Source: Larus michahellis (taxonomy: Eukaryota > Chordata > Aves > Charadriiformes > Laridae). From it: a stretch of 64,000 nt of DNA. The translations under genes and the position numbers were made by a program. Below, piece by piece: positions 1 through 13,593 of this stretch. Where the stretch lies: assembly GCF_964199755.1 (NCBI RefSeq), contig NC_133911.1, positions 4,739,001 to 4,803,000 on the forward strand. Direction: 5' to 3'. The stretch's first letter is position 1. Each line of letters starts with the position of its first letter. A model generated the notes under the pieces. That model was not told the origin of the DNA and searched no databases. It saw only the letters and a list, made by a program, of their open reading frames with translations.

Positions 1-3000
1 GTCTGCATATTAAAGTTACAAAGGAAGCCATGATTACAGAGCAGAGGTTTAAGTGCATCTGAGACGGCTCCCCCGCCAACCCCCTAGCTGGCTGGCTGCT
101 GCAGGCAAGTGTTAAAGCCCATCTGGGAAGAAACAGGCCTCCCGCTTCCTGCTGCCTCTGCCTGCCAGGATAGCCGGGAGGGATGGCAGGGTGATGGACC
201 AGAGCTAGACTGGAGCACAGGCGGCTGGGATTGGGTTTGGCAATAGCTCAGTCGTCATGTTTTCATTTTACAAGGTCAAAACCAAAACCACCTCTGGTTT
301 GGGTTTTGCATTCATGCCTACAGAAACATGAGAGTATTTTAGACTTAGTAAACCCCTGCTTCCCCCCACATCCCCCCCACATCCCCTGCCTTCCCAGCTT
401 GCTGGCTTGTGACCAGCAATATCTAAAATAACCATCTCCTCCTTCTCTAATTCCTGTCTTGCTTCTAGGACTGTAAAGAAAATAAAGTAAAAACAGATAG
501 ACAAAGGCCACTCTCAGTGCAGCCCAGCAACTGCTGGGTGCAGTCCCTGACTGGCCTGGCATTGTCCAGCCAAGGAGAAATGCGAAAGGCAAACGCAGCT
601 CTGTCCAGCTCAACCCAGACAGACTGGAGCAACAGGGAGCAAATGCTCCGTTGAAACAACAGCCAGAGAACACAAAACTGCACTCCAGAGTGTACCAGAA
701 TGAAAGTGGTCAGGCAGCAAATAACACTACCTGGATCACAATGTAAACACCAACAAACTTCAGAGTGGGGTTTGGTTCAAGAAAGGATCATGATCTATGC
801 GAGAAATCCTAAATCCTAGAACATCCCTCACACTAACCCTACAATCCCCAAAAAACACATCCAGCATCCTGCATCTTAGAGTACTCCATGCTTCTCTAGC
901 AGGCCTCCCCTCACCTTTAAACATACCCATTCTTGGTACTTATACCTTCCTTGAGCCTTCTCTGAGGGTGAAAAGCAGGACAGGGCTGTTTCAAACACAT
1001 CCCTGGGGCTGACTCCCCTTCGCTCTTCTCCAAACTGCTGCACTAGACTGAGAACAATGAGGAAAGAGGGACTGCAAGAACCCAGGGGTGAAAGAGAGGA
1101 GGTTAGAGTCCCAGAAAGCCAACTGGATTCCCAGCAATGAAATACAGTGGGTCTGTCAGGACAGAAGGGGGAATCCAGTGTGGGAACAGCAAAAAGCATG
1201 CACGAGGGCTGAGCCGTCTCTTTGGACGGAAAGAGCCAGGGTAGCAAATCAGGTTGGAAGCATTTCAAAAGATTCACGTTTGGCAGAGCCTGGGGCTGGA
1301 ACAGCAGAAGATGCTACAGGTCAGGACTGAGGTCTCTGGCAAAGCCCTCTAGCTGACTAGAGACAAAAGTTTCTCCAGTGCTTCTCTTCATGTTATCTGG
1401 CCGTAGCCACGCTGGTAAGTCCATTGCTTCCCTCAGCACCAAAAGCAGCCCCTTCTCTGTTTTCCAAGAGAAAAACCCTTGCAAACTCTCTTTCCTCCTA
1501 CAGGCACGCACACACAAGCCCCCGTGTGCTGGGCAGCACATTTTCAGCAGCTGTCTGTGATGGGAAAAGACTCAGTACACATGCATCTCATCCTCGTGTG
1601 CTTTATTATCGTGTCAACTGTAGGTTACGCTTTGCTGCAGGCATCACTAAGCCTGCTTGAGGCCAAAAGGGCCCTGGGTCCCCTCCCCTTCTTCCCCACT
1701 GCTTTTCTTTTCTTTCTTTCTTTGCTGGAATAGAGCAAGCAAGCTATTATTGTCGGTCTGGCCTAGTACAGCTCCTTTTGGCAGTCACAGGCCTTGGACC
1801 TCAGCCAAGGTCTATCCCAGGGGATGTTGGGAGCACTTTGAAAATCAAATCTCTCAAGAACTCACGAGGCTGCAAATGCCATGATGTTGCTTGACCTTGG
1901 GTTAAACTCAGCGGAAGAGGAGCAGAAGCGTTGGCGGCAGCAGCCACTGCCACATTGCTGGCCTCAGATAACTCCCGGGAAGAGGAGCCCTGCAGGGAGT
2001 CGGGGTGAAGGGAGGCTGGGGGGGAAAGAGGCGGTGCACAAGCGGGAAGCCAAGCAGGCGAACTGCCATTCTGCATTAGCCCCCAGAGGACTGATCAGTC
2101 CCTGCCATACATTCATTTTTTTGCTCCAGACCCTTTGATGCCTTGTGAGTCACATGTATTATTCTTGCACAGGTTTTAAACGAACCATGGCAGAAACTAG
2201 GCCGCAAAACTACACCTCCTCTCTTCACCGCCTGCTCAACAAGTCCCAGCCCTCAGTGTATCTCTCCCCACTGTTAATTTTCAGCTGCTGTTTTCCCCTG
2301 TTCACATTTAACTCCTGATTTAGGTGAAATACCAGGAAGGCTGATTCTTTGTCACTTCAAAATCCTCCAGGACAAGAGATCTTTTCTCTCAGGGATGGAG
2401 AATTCTAAAACAAGCCTTATCATTTAACAATATGCACTCGGGAGGCACCTTTTTTTCATGTGCCTTCTTTGCTGAGCAGCGTCATTTTAGTCCAGATAGC
2501 TCCAGGCACCAGGGAAAGCAAAGAGCACATGTTCTGGGAGCTCCTTGAGGAATCATCTGGCTGGAGAGAGGCAGCAAGGGAAGCCTCTATGCAGGTGCCT
2601 TTGTGCATAGTCGGTGCTTTGTCATGGAGATTCTGCAGGTCTTGCAAAGTCTCCACTGGAGATGCTACAGCTAATGAAACCTCTTCAGCTTCCCATCTCA
2701 CTGTAGGAAGTCCAGGGGGAGCTCAAGAGGGATTGATGGATGGACCCCTGGAGATGCTTTGGGATCAAGTCCATCTGCCCTTTCCAATTCAGCGTGCGCA
2801 GGGTTGCGCTAGGCTGGGTGAGGTATGCACATCTCATTATGTTCTGCTGCAGAGCCTCTGCTTCAGCAAACCTCCCTGCGGCCCTGTGCCCCCTGGAGCT
2901 GGCTGATTATTTTTGTCTCAGGCTGGAGGCCTGGATGCTTCTGAGCATCATAACATTTGTGTAGCATTTCTCCTACGCTCCCTCCCCTCCCCTTTCAGTC

Positions 3001-5096
3001 CCCCCCACTGCAGTCCCAGAGAGACAATCCAGATGGAACTGCCCAGCCGCCCTCTGATCAAGCTGGGGAGATTTGTAATTAGGACTCGACGGCTATTATC
3101 CCATGACAGCTGAGTGCGGTATCCAGGCAGCCCAGAGGCCACAAAAGGAATGTGAGGGTTTTAAGGAAAGAGGGAAGATGTGAGTGCTTTTCAGCCATGC
3201 CATATTGCGCCAGCCCTGGTGACAACATCCCACCTGCCAAGGGCAGCGTCAGTGCAAAAGGGCAAGGGCGATGGAGGAAGGGGAGGAGGATGGGCAGCAG
3301 CTACAGGGATGCGGGGGGTGGGGAAAGAGACCTCCATGACCAGCCTAGCAATTCTACCTGGGGTGCAGCCAGCTCTGTCTGCCCAGGCAGCCAGGACAGT
3401 CTGCTGGAGCAAGGGGGCAGAGGGTCCAATTTCATAGTCTGTCCCCAGGATGGGGACACAGCGGCGCCATCCAGGCTTCACCTCCTGCAGTTCAGATTCC
3501 TCTGGGTGACACATGGCTCTGGAGCGTGGCTATGGGAGACTGGGGCGGCCCAAGAGGGGAGCAGGTGTCACCATCCTCCCTCATTTTTCTGCATATACAG
3601 CCAGGCTTCCTAAAACAGAGACCTCCTGCTTTAAAAAGAGATGGCGCCTGGATCTAGGGGTCTTTCCAAATATTTGTTTTATTGCCAAGCCTTCAGAGAG
3701 GTCAAGGAGGAACACACTCTCTCAATCCTAAGCTCCTTTCTCACTTGCTCTGTCTGCTGTTGCCAGAGCTGTGGCACCTCCGCCTGTCTCCTCTGCTCCA
3801 GTAATTACCAGCCTGCTGGCACACAGAGAGAGAGAATGGCAGGAGCAACAGAGGGCTGGCTGGGTCACAAACCAGCAAGCAGATCTGCAAGTGCAGGCAG
3901 CTTGCATCATACACAAACTAAACCCTGGGAATTTGGGATCTAGTGTGTCAGGATGGGAAAAGTATGAGGCTGCCCTTCACGGAAAGCCAGGACTCTCAAT
4001 GCCCTGAGATGCTCCAGTCTTTCCATTATAGGCTTTGCTGCTTCAAAGCACATCAGACTTTGAAACAAGTACTAGATCTGTTAGACAAGCAGTAAGAAAA
4101 AGTGAAACCCAATCCAGGCTACCTCACGGCCAGCCTTTACCATCCAAGGACTGTGCATTGGTCCTAAAAGGCAACAGGAAATTAACATGGGCCAGCAAGG
4201 GCTGTGAACAAACAGTAAATAAACCCCAGAAACCAGGATGTGTGATCAGTATCCATCTCCACACATTCCACCTTCAGCTGCACATACTTAGTGACTTCCC
4301 AGACAGTACGTATATTCCACTTTTTCCAATGCAGTTCGCCTTATTGCTGGCTTGAATGTGTTACAACATGTTATTTACTTCTGTCTGGAGACCTTTGTGC
4401 AGCTTCCCCTCCTGGCCCCACAGATCAAACATGGATGGACTCTGCCCTCAGAGTCCAGATTCAGAAGGGGCAGGGGAGGTCTGAGAGGTTTAATGGCCCA
4501 AAGCATTTAAGTTGGCCCTCCCGCACAGAGCTTCTGCCAAGGCTGCAGGAAGTGAGTCACTGCTGGTGCTGGAGAGGGGCTCTGGAGTTCGTAGTCACCC
4601 CGTGGAAAGGCCTGGAGCAGCGGACAGGCTCTGCTCAGGGATCAGCCAGCATTCGATTCCTGTTTGTGTCCCAAGTGAATCATTCCCAACAGCTGTCACC
4701 GTGCCTGACTGTGCTGCTCATGTGCTTTCTATTAACTGAGAAAACAAGCCAGGCTGCTCCCAAGCATGGGGAGTTTGCCTTGTGGCAGTGGGGGAGTGGA
4801 GAGGGGAAAACCTGGGAAATCCAACTCTGTGCTTTAACCCTGCACACAAGGCACTGGTTTCCATGAGTGGGAACGGACACCACTAACAGGCTTATTGGGG
4901 TGTCCTTGACTCCATTTCTGCACAACTTTCCTCTCCGCTCAGCTGTCTAAATGCAACTTCTATGGATGTTCTGTCATCAAATTGACTCCCACATACATGC
5001 CACTATTCCTCAAAAGCTACAACCCTATGCCCGGCAGAGCCAGCTTTTCAAGAAGTATTTTAAGAGACCACTGAAGGCACAACCCAGAGAAACACT

Positions 5097-5173
5097 CCCA
5101 TTCAAAACCTGTAGCAACGCCCTGCAGGCATCACCCCCATTCAAAACCTGTAGCAACGCCCTGCAGGCATCAC
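5097..5173 (+). repeat. Tandem duplication, 39 bp period, two copies
   Basis: The segment CCCATTCAAAACCTGTAGCA... ending GCAGGCATCAC (38 bases) occurs at 5097-5134 and again, identical, at 5136-5173. The perfect identity points to a recent duplication. Confidence 0.95.
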
Positions 5174-5295
5174 CGACAGCACCATGCAGCCAGGAAGGAA
5201 CCACAGAGTAAGAGCAGGGAATAAGGGCCTTCAACAGCACGGAAAGGGCCTGAGGAAAAAAAGCCTAAGCTAAGTGGATGGAAAGTCACAGCCTC

Positions 5296-5340
5296 CCTGC
5301 GTGACTTAGGGTAAGTCTCTGTGCCTCAGTTCCACCCCTT
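5296..5340 (+). repeat. MIR-like SINE remnant
   Basis: GTGACTTAGGGTAAGTCTCT followed by GTGCCTCAGTTCC resembles the conserved MIR/CORE-SINE segment (GTGACCTTGGGCAAGT...TGTGCCTCAGTTTCC). Only the core is recognisable; MIRs are ancient and rare in birds. Confidence 0.55.
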
Positions 5341-8036
5341 CTGCTAAGCAGAGGTGAAGGTGACCGCAGTGGGCTGGAAGGACCAAACAGCTCTTAAGGT
5401 CTTTGGTGCATTCAGAGGAAAGGAGCTATAGACATGCAAAACTGTGGCTACTAATTGAAAGAGCACAAAGAGAACAGCCGAGGCTTCACTCCCCTCCTGC
5501 TTGGGTCACTCCCCTATGGGAAAAATACTGGGGTTGTGCTTTCCACCTCAGCCAAAAATAATCAGCAAGCTGCAGGGGGTAGAGGGCCCGGGGAGGGACA
5601 GAAAATTTCTCTTCACAGGCTGCCAGAGCAGAGAGGCTGCACTACATAATGAGAAATACATTCCTTTCCTCCCCGTTCCCTCTCCTGCAGCCACCTCTTC
5701 ACAGAAAAAACATATGGGCCTGCTCCAAAAGACATTGGAGTGTGAAGCCCAAGCCAGTGGTTCTTTACTTCCCTTCGAGACAAAGAGTCTGCTAACTAAA
5801 ATAGGATGTTTGTGCATTAATCCCATTGCTGCTCTCAGATGGCCTCCAGCTCCCATCAAGTATAGCTTGAGGTGAACGGAAAATACAAAGTTACACTGAG
5901 TGGACAAAAGATATATAATGCTACAAAAAAGGCTGCGCACCCATCCCCTTCTGACACCCAAACAGCACTATTGGCTCCTCAGCTACTGTAGGAGCCAGCC
6001 CAATTACTGCACTCCTGGTTTTCAAAACCATTCCACAGGCTTTCAGTACACTCACCTAATAGACCTGAAGTAATAATTTAACAGAAGCAAAGCATTTGTG
6101 GGACTGAAATTCCATTTCTTGGAGAAACATGGCACTTGAGGGACCGAACAGCACTGACTTTGATGATTTTTAAGCAAATTCTTCCAAAAGTGGAATTTAG
6201 CCACCTGAGAAAACACTCCTTGTCTCACCTCTGCTCATTCGTGAACATTCAGGGTTGCACACTCTACTATCGTGCTTATAGGAGCATTCTACCCTGCAAC
6301 TCTGAAACACCTTCACAAAAATCTCTTATGTCACTCCCTCCTCATATCTCTCTACCAGTATCTGTTCCTCGCCAATGTCACTATGGAGCTGGCCAGTGAA
6401 TTACTTGGAATGGACTTTTTTGGAGACATGCTGTATAAATAAGACTCAGACAATATTCAGCTTATTTTGATTAAGTAAAACCATTTGGTTTTAATCTTGC
6501 CTCTGAGAAAAGGAAGCTATTTAGTTATGTCTCACAGTAAAGGCCTGGTTCCTTACTATATGATGTGTCTTTACAATGACCGGGTCTCCAAGCTCTATCA
6601 TGCATTGCATACAAGATCCTCCCCTGACTCCATGCCTCAAATTCTTCATCTATTCATAGAGGACACTAATATTTTCTATCCTTAGCAAAAAGTATAAGAA
6701 GATAGGAATTATCTGAGATTTAAAATAGAATCACTGAGGTTGGGAATTGCTAAACATCATCACCCCGTACACTCTTTTGCCAGCTAGTGTCCCATACACA
6801 TTCACAATATAAAACTCTGTGCATTCAATTTATTTCACCCGTATCCACTGAAAACAAGGCAGGGTCTTAATCCAGTATTCTACTGGAGGCCAGTACACTC
6901 ATTCCAATAGCAACCAGGCCAGAGAAGGGTGCAGAACTAACCTAGTAACACAGGCGATACATCTCACTCATGTCCACTATTTACCTATTATTCACTGTCA
7001 GGTAAAAAGCAGCCCATTTTTCTGCCAACATCCCATGCAAAAACCCACCACCTAAACCTGGGACGACGCTGAAACATTCCCCGCTACTGTTTTGGTGTAA
7101 AAAAAAAAATAATAAAAATGCCTAAATTATCAAACCAACACTACAGAGAACAGCGGGAAAAAGAATAAAGGGAAAGGAAGTAACAAACTCGTAAGTAAAG
7201 CCAACCCAGATATCCATCACAGGACGCCAGGGCATATACAGAAAACTCTTCACTGTTAATAAAAGTTCTTTCTCCCATGTTATGTAGGAAATCCTCATCT
7301 CACATGCCTCTGCCTAGTGTGTGGGCAAATGACTGTCATACTTATCTGTGTTGTAGATAACCTCTGGACATATGTAAAAGTTCATTCTCAATGTAGTCCC
7401 TGTGCTTTCGCGGGTGCTATGCTTTCACTGCTAAATAAAACAAGTCCGTGTCAAAAGACAGCTGATGTATGTGGTGTTAAGCACATTATTGCTTCCAGCT
7501 TTCATTTTCCAGAGATATTGCTGGGGCTGCCACTATGGCCTATGTCCTGCAGAGATGGACTTGACCAGAGTATTGCAATTTGCTTTCTCCAACATCCTAT
7601 TGCTGACCCTTGTCTGTGATTGTTGTGTTTCAAATCACCACGCTTCCTCCTCTTAGTCAGAAACTTGGCTTCTCTCCAGAGGATGTTCAGGAGAGAAATA
7701 CAGGTTAGAATAACCCTCCACCTTAAACTCCCCAGCATCTTCGCCTCAGCCACTCCTTTTCCACGTCATTAGCATCAGGGCTGTAGGATGCCAGGAAGAG
7801 GAAGCCTTCAGTGGGAGCTCAGGGCTAATTGACATGCCTTTCAGGCAGCAGCGGTGCCAGGAATCGAACTACTGTCCCCAGGGAGTGGCGGCAGAGGCAG
7901 CAAAAACCTTCCTCAGTGGCAGACGAGTTTTTCCATTTCCTTGGTTTCAAATCTTGCTTCTGTTCTCCCCAGTCTCTGCTGTGGCTCCAGCCGCGAATTC
8001 TAGGGAAGCCCAGCTGCCTCAGCAGGTATGGTCTCG

Positions 8037-8118
8037 TTAATGAGCAATTAGCTCCTAGCCTAATTGGGCAGCAGAATGGCTAATGAGCCCAGCCATGGTT
8101 GTCTGTGCCCTCATTATC
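8037..8118. promoter_or_regulatory. Cluster of homeodomain-type TAAT motifs
   Basis: TTAATGAG (8037), CAATTAG (8045), TAATTGG (8061), TAATGAG (8081) and CATTAT (8113) lie within about 80 bases of otherwise GC-balanced sequence, with CTAATTGAC near 7825 upstream. The pattern resembles a conserved enhancer. Motif density is the only evidence. Confidence 0.35.
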
Positions 8119-8416
8119 CTGTGCTCAGCCAGTGGTAATACTGAACTTCTGTCCCATTTCCGTCACGCCACGATCAGAGCACTGGCTGCAAGCTTAGATG
8201 TGCCAGCACTTTCTGCCTTTTAGTGCTCCAAAGTTGACGGTTTGTCTTAATCTGTTTCCTCTAGCAGTCCTGGAAAAGCTGCTCTCACCTCTGCACTGTA
8301 CAACCAGATCATCCCTCCCCTTGTCTGACTCCTGCTCTTTCACTCAGCAGGTTTTTGATCTCTCTTTGATATATTTATATTTGCGAACATGCATACAAAT
8401 ATTTAAGTATTTGTCT

Positions 8417-8453
8417 ATGCATACATACATATGTGTGTGTATATATATGCATA
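8417..8453. repeat. (CATA)n/(TG)n/(TA)n simple repeat
   Basis: ATGCATACATACATATGTGT then GTGTATATATATGCATAC, a short compound microsatellite. Confidence 0.85.
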
Positions 8454-11400
8454 CAAGGTTGAGACTTGTGAAAATAAACTAAGGTAGTGCTTACCTGCCT
8501 AAGGAATACCATTGGTTAAAACATTTCCAGTGCAACACAGAACACTAATACGTCTGTCTTTAGTATGTATCAAGAAGGAGGCCTAATAAACTCAGGCACT
8601 CTTAAGCACCCACAGAGGAATCCTTATGCCAAAGACACTGCAGTGTTAGAAAGAAGGCAAGGTTAATCCAAATCTTTGCTTTCTAATTAAGTCACAAATC
8701 TTCAAGTCACACAAACCCATTTTGATTTGCTCTACTTTGGAGCACAAGGTAGGGAGTCACCAGTTGTTGAATTTTGCCCAGCCTCATAGCTATTTTCTAT
8801 CATTTTTATTCCTGAAGTGAACAATAAGGACAGGAGAAAAATGAGCTGCTCCCTTGCAAGAGCCACTGACCAGACTTTGCTGACTGCCAGGAAGTTGGGA
8901 AATCTTCATGAAGTTGTCTGTCTCTCAGTTGTGAATATACTGATAAAAAGCGCCTATCCTCACACATCTCAAAGCATCCTACAGGAAAATGATTGTTTCA
9001 CACAGCTGTAACAGTAGGTACATCAGTTCTTAACAGAGAACCTCAACATTATGTGCCAGTTTAACAGGATACATGAAAGATGCACTATCCAATTAACTGG
9101 CAAAGCACTCTGTCAGAACACATCTTTACTTTGTAGCATCTGGATTAAGAAATCTCTTGTTTAAAGTGACATATGACGCTTAATGACAGCAGACAGTTGT
9201 CCTGGACCAAAACCACGACAACAGTCAAGGCTGGGGTTTGGGTTTTGTTTGGTTTGTTTTTTTTTTTTTTTAAGTTTTTGTTTGTTTGGGTTTTTTGTTT
9301 GGCTGGTTTTTTTTAAGTCTTATCCAGCTGCTAGGTTTTGGATAATCCAAGTCACATTACTACAATGTGAAATATTTCATAGCTCTACCTGCTGCAGCAA
9401 TGAACTCTGTTCCTTCTAGGATTGATTATTCCAACTTCCTGCAGTTCCTGATAAGGCTTTCCAGTGGCTGCTGATGGTTTTAAAACATGTCTTCTTCTGC
9501 CTCCAGGGTACTTTCTTATATTAGATTATCTCAACAGATCACACCCGCTTTTTAGTCGCTTCACTGCCTTCCTGTTAAGAACCAAAATGATTTTTTAACT
9601 GCTCTTTTGCCCTAGAAGGACTTATTTGACCTTGTTTTACCCCACCTAGCGGTTCTCCTCCTAGGTGCTCCATGAAATCAGCCAGTACAAGAGCAAGCCA
9701 TCACGTCCATTTTCTGTACGTCCTGAGACACCTCAATGTCTCCACTTTTCACTGAGCATTTATACTTTCATTGAACTGTACGTTTTTGGAACCCACAGAC
9801 TGAAAATCAAACAAAACTTTCCCTCCTCTCAGCCTTTATACAAATGTCTTACCATTGCTTTTTCTGACAGTCCTGAAACACTGTGCCACCCTGTTCACCC
9901 ATCCTGAACAAACTCCTTTAGCACAGAATAAACAGCTGTAAGAAAGGAACCAGGGGTTCATCCTACACCAGTGCTAATGATGCTTCCAGAGCAGGCACAC
10001 CACTCAGAGGCACGAACAACCCTTTATGTTTTACACATATGGAGAAAAGAAAGACTGGGTCAAAATTTTAAATAATGAGCTTTTTTTAGGCCAAACCTTC
10101 TCAACATTTATTAATTCTTGCCCAAGCTGCTAGTAACCAGACTAAAATCCAACACATCTTTAATTTAGGACAGATGGATAACCTTATTTCATCGTGGCTT
10201 CCCAACACTGTGTTGGGCCCTTTCATAATCTTTTTCACTTAAAATCTCCAAGCATTTGACAATCCTTAATGCAAACTTCACACCACTCAAATCTCCAGAA
10301 GAGGAAGCTGAAGCACTGAGAAACACTGAGCAAGCAATGGCAGATAAACCTTCTCATAAAAAACATGCTGTGCATTGAACCATTAACAACCTGTACTACT
10401 ACCTTTAAAGGGCTAATTTAATGAATGGAACAAATGCTGAAACACAAGCCAGTTAGAGAAGCTCCTCATGTCTTTTCCCTAGCATGTGCTGAAATGCTTC
10501 CCTGCTACTGGGAAGCACAGTCGTGTGCATGGGATTGACTTCCCGTAAGTCCCAGACTGCATAATACCAGGCATTCCACAGGGGCAGGCAGCAAACAGAA
10601 TATTGTGTCCATTTTGACAGTCTCTCCTTTTACTGTGGGCTCCCCACAGCGTTTCTTTTTAAAAAGGCTTTTGCACAGCCCTGTTTATATCTCCTGGCTC
10701 ACCCTCCTCCTCTGGCTAATATTTTATTTATTGCATCCTGATCCTAACAAGTAAGCTTCTTCCCCAATCACTGCTAATTAGACTGGGTGTCTCTCCAGAG
10801 CTTATACGCACACAGATCCAGACAGAACATAGATATGCTTTGCAATTTGCAGGAAATATTCAGTGTCCACATAGATTGTCCAAAGACCATAGTGCTTGAA
10901 TAGACATATTCTACCCATAAGTCCAGGTATCAGCAAGCAGAATTAATATTGCATTTCACTGAAAGCAGAAGATAATGAAAGACTGGGCAAGCTCATATAT
11001 TGATTTGGCAAAAGCAATACAATGGAAGACACCTAAGGGGAACTATTTATCTTCCCCTCTCTCTGGTCTGTTTCAAAAAGCTGGTTACTGGGTCAGGGTT
11101 GAACCTTGTTGCTCTCAAAGTCATCTCTCTGCTTTTGATACTGGCAAGAAGTTTTTCCAGCCAAAAATGCAGACTTTGAATTTCCTTTTCAGGGCAAATC
11201 CATGATTGTACGCTTTTTTTGCATTTTCAAGACAAAAGTGGAGAAAAGGTGAAGCCATGAATGCGTGTGTAGGGGAATGGACACACGACTTGCCAGGAGC
11301 TAGATAGTGGTTGAGGGCCTTGCAGTAAAAGCTAAATAGAAAGGCATTTCTGGAAGCTAGAAGATGGTACTGCAGTCCAAGGAAAGGTCTCCAGAAAATA

Positions 11401-12420
11401 AGCAGTAAATCTTGTTCCCTGTATGTAAGAAATCAATACTGGTATTGGACCAGGGACATCAGAAATGGCAGAAATTTCATACTGAAAAAGGTATTTACAA
11501 CACAGCAGATCTTAGACAAGGGAATAGAGAGCTGTATTTCACCTAGTGAATTCAGTCATTAGACAGAATTAACAGCAGCCATTTCTCATCTGTTGCAGAA
11601 GATAAGAATAGTTTGGCCAACCCTATGTACCAATACAGAAAAGGCAACTCAAAGGAGGCTCTTCTATGGATGTTTTTCTACATGGATACATGAAGAAGTC
11701 ATTTAAGTAGGCTCATTTCCAGGGAAATAGTTAAAATGCAACCAGCACAAGCTATGTGTAGGAGTTGGTAGCAAGTCAGGAGCTGCTCAAAGCAGGATTT
11801 AAACTGCCAAAGTGTAAACTTCTGACCTTCCAGCTCTAGGAAGGCGGGGAGGGGGAGAAACAGTAGAGGTGGATAGGGAGTAGCGGAGAAGGTCATAAAT
11901 CTTATCATTCCTCCACAAGCATTCAGAGTGACATGAACGAGTTGCTCCCCACCAGCAGTGCTGCAAAAGATGAGGAGCTGAGCAGGTGGGCTGCAGGATG
12001 GACTCTCGAGTAGACCCCACAGAGCAGTTCTTCACAGGAAAAAATGAGTGATTTGTGAGTCCAGCTGGAGCCAAATCACCTTTTGCCACCAGAGAGTCAT
12101 GGCAAGTTAAGAGGAGAAATCTATAAGCCTCTACCATTCCTGCATGGGGGATGAGGGAGATGTGCTCCCTGGTGCATGGCAGAATGGGGTGCTGTCATTT
12201 ATCTCCTCAAAGACTGTATTAAAAATAAAAGCTGAGAAGCCACCAGCTGAATGCCATGCACATGCTGGGCAGAAGACCAAGGGCCTTGCTCTTTCTCATT
12301 TTACAGACATAGGCCACTAGCATAGGAGATGCTAAATATCAAAGGGTGTAACTTAAACTGTCCCATGGACTTGGCAGGGTTGGTGGGGAGAGGGTTAACA
12401 CCTGGCTGTGAGGACAACAT

Positions 12421-13150
12421 GAATCATAGAACCATAGGGTTAGAAGGGACCTCTGGAGATCACCCAGTCCAACCCCCTGCCAGAGCAGGGTCACCTTAGA
12501 GCAGGTTGCATAGAAATGCGTCCAGGTGGGTTTTGAATGTCTCAAGAGATGGAGACTCCCCCACCTCTCTGGGCAGCCTGTGCCAGGGCTCTGGCACCCT
12601 CACAGCAAAGAAGTTCCTCCTCATGTTGAGATGGAACTTCCTATGCTCAAGTTTGTGCCTGTTACCTCTTGTCCTGTCATTGGGCACCACCGACAAGAGC
12701 CTGGCCCCATCCTCCTGACACCCACCCTTCAAGTATTTATAAGCGTTAATAAGATCCCTCCTCAGCCGTCTTTTTTCCAGACTGAAGAGACCCAAATCCC
12801 TCAGCCTTTCTTCATCAGAGAGGTGTTCCAGTCCCCTAATCATCTTCGTAGCCCTTTGCTGCACCTTCTCCAGCAGTTCCCTGTCCTTCTTGAACCAGGG
12901 AGCCCAGAACTGGACACAGTACTCCAGGTGTGGCCTCACCAAGGCAGAGTAGAGGGGGAGAATGACCTCCCTCCACCTGCTGGCCACACTCTTCTTGATG
13001 CACCCCAGGATGCCACTGGCCGCCTTGGCTACAAGGGCACATTGCTGACTCATGGTCATCCTGCTGTCCACCAGGACTCCCAGGTTTCTTTCCACCAAAG
13101 AAGGCTTGCTCTTAGCAACATGCTGGTCCATTCCAAGTTCATTCATGGAG
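12421..13150 (-). mobile_element. CR1 LINE 3' fragment with partly open reverse-transcriptase C-terminus
   Basis: On the minus strand 13146-12496 stays open for 216 codons and encodes the end of the CR1 ORF2 reverse transcriptase: [30 protein letters not shown] sequence (here [20 protein letters not shown]), [13 protein letters not shown], and HRLPREV near the end. The 3' end follows at 12495-12421 with the usual GGTTGGACTGGGTGATCTCC and TTCTATGATTC. The palm-domain catalytic residues are absent because the copy is 5'-truncated, so it cannot be active. The intact frame suggests it is fairly young. Confidence 0.94.
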
Positions 13151-13526
13151 TAGTCAGGTTGTTTGCTTTTGGCTACTCTTGATTGACTTCCACCTGGCTG
13201 GGATTCAAGTCAGTCATGACAGACTACACCAACATATACACCAGCTCGTTACACTACACTTCCCACTCCTTGCCCCAGGTCTGAGGACATCTTTGCAGAA
13301 AGACCCTGCACATGGATGGAACATCGACACAGGGAACAGAGCCTGCTTTCCCTGGAAAACTCAAGATCATACAACCTGATAAGCACAGATCTCTGTCCTA
13401 GTAAGCTAAGCGGTAGGACAAAAGGAAACCAGGACAAAGAGAAAAGGCATTTCAAAGCTTGGAGTCAACACCCAGACCAGCCCCTACGGTCATTTTGATA
13501 GCAGATTTGCATGCACAAGCAGTGCT

Positions 13527-13593
13527 ATACACACACACAAATTCAGTGCGTATATATATATACACACATATACATGCTACATATTTATATATC
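13527..13593. repeat. (CA)n/(TA)n simple repeat
   Basis: ATACACACACACA, then GTATATATATATACACACAT and ATATTTATATATC; an alternating purine-pyrimidine microsatellite cluster. Confidence 0.9.

Larger units (their letters stand above)
1..12420. other. Intergenic region downstream of RERE (distal part)
   Basis: Apart from the tandem duplication, MIR remnant, microsatellite and TAAT cluster listed separately, I see no gene here. All open readings are short, lack family resemblance and alternate between strands. 1-5000 is GC-richer than 5900-12000. In human the next gene on this side is SLC45A1 in tail-to-tail orientation; none of its multi-membrane-span exons was recognised, though a 3' UTR cannot be excluded. 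Confidence 0.6.

Noticed and set aside
12526..13182. 218-codon plus-strand frame
   Set aside because: It is the reverse strand of the CR1 reverse-transcriptase tail, not a host gene.
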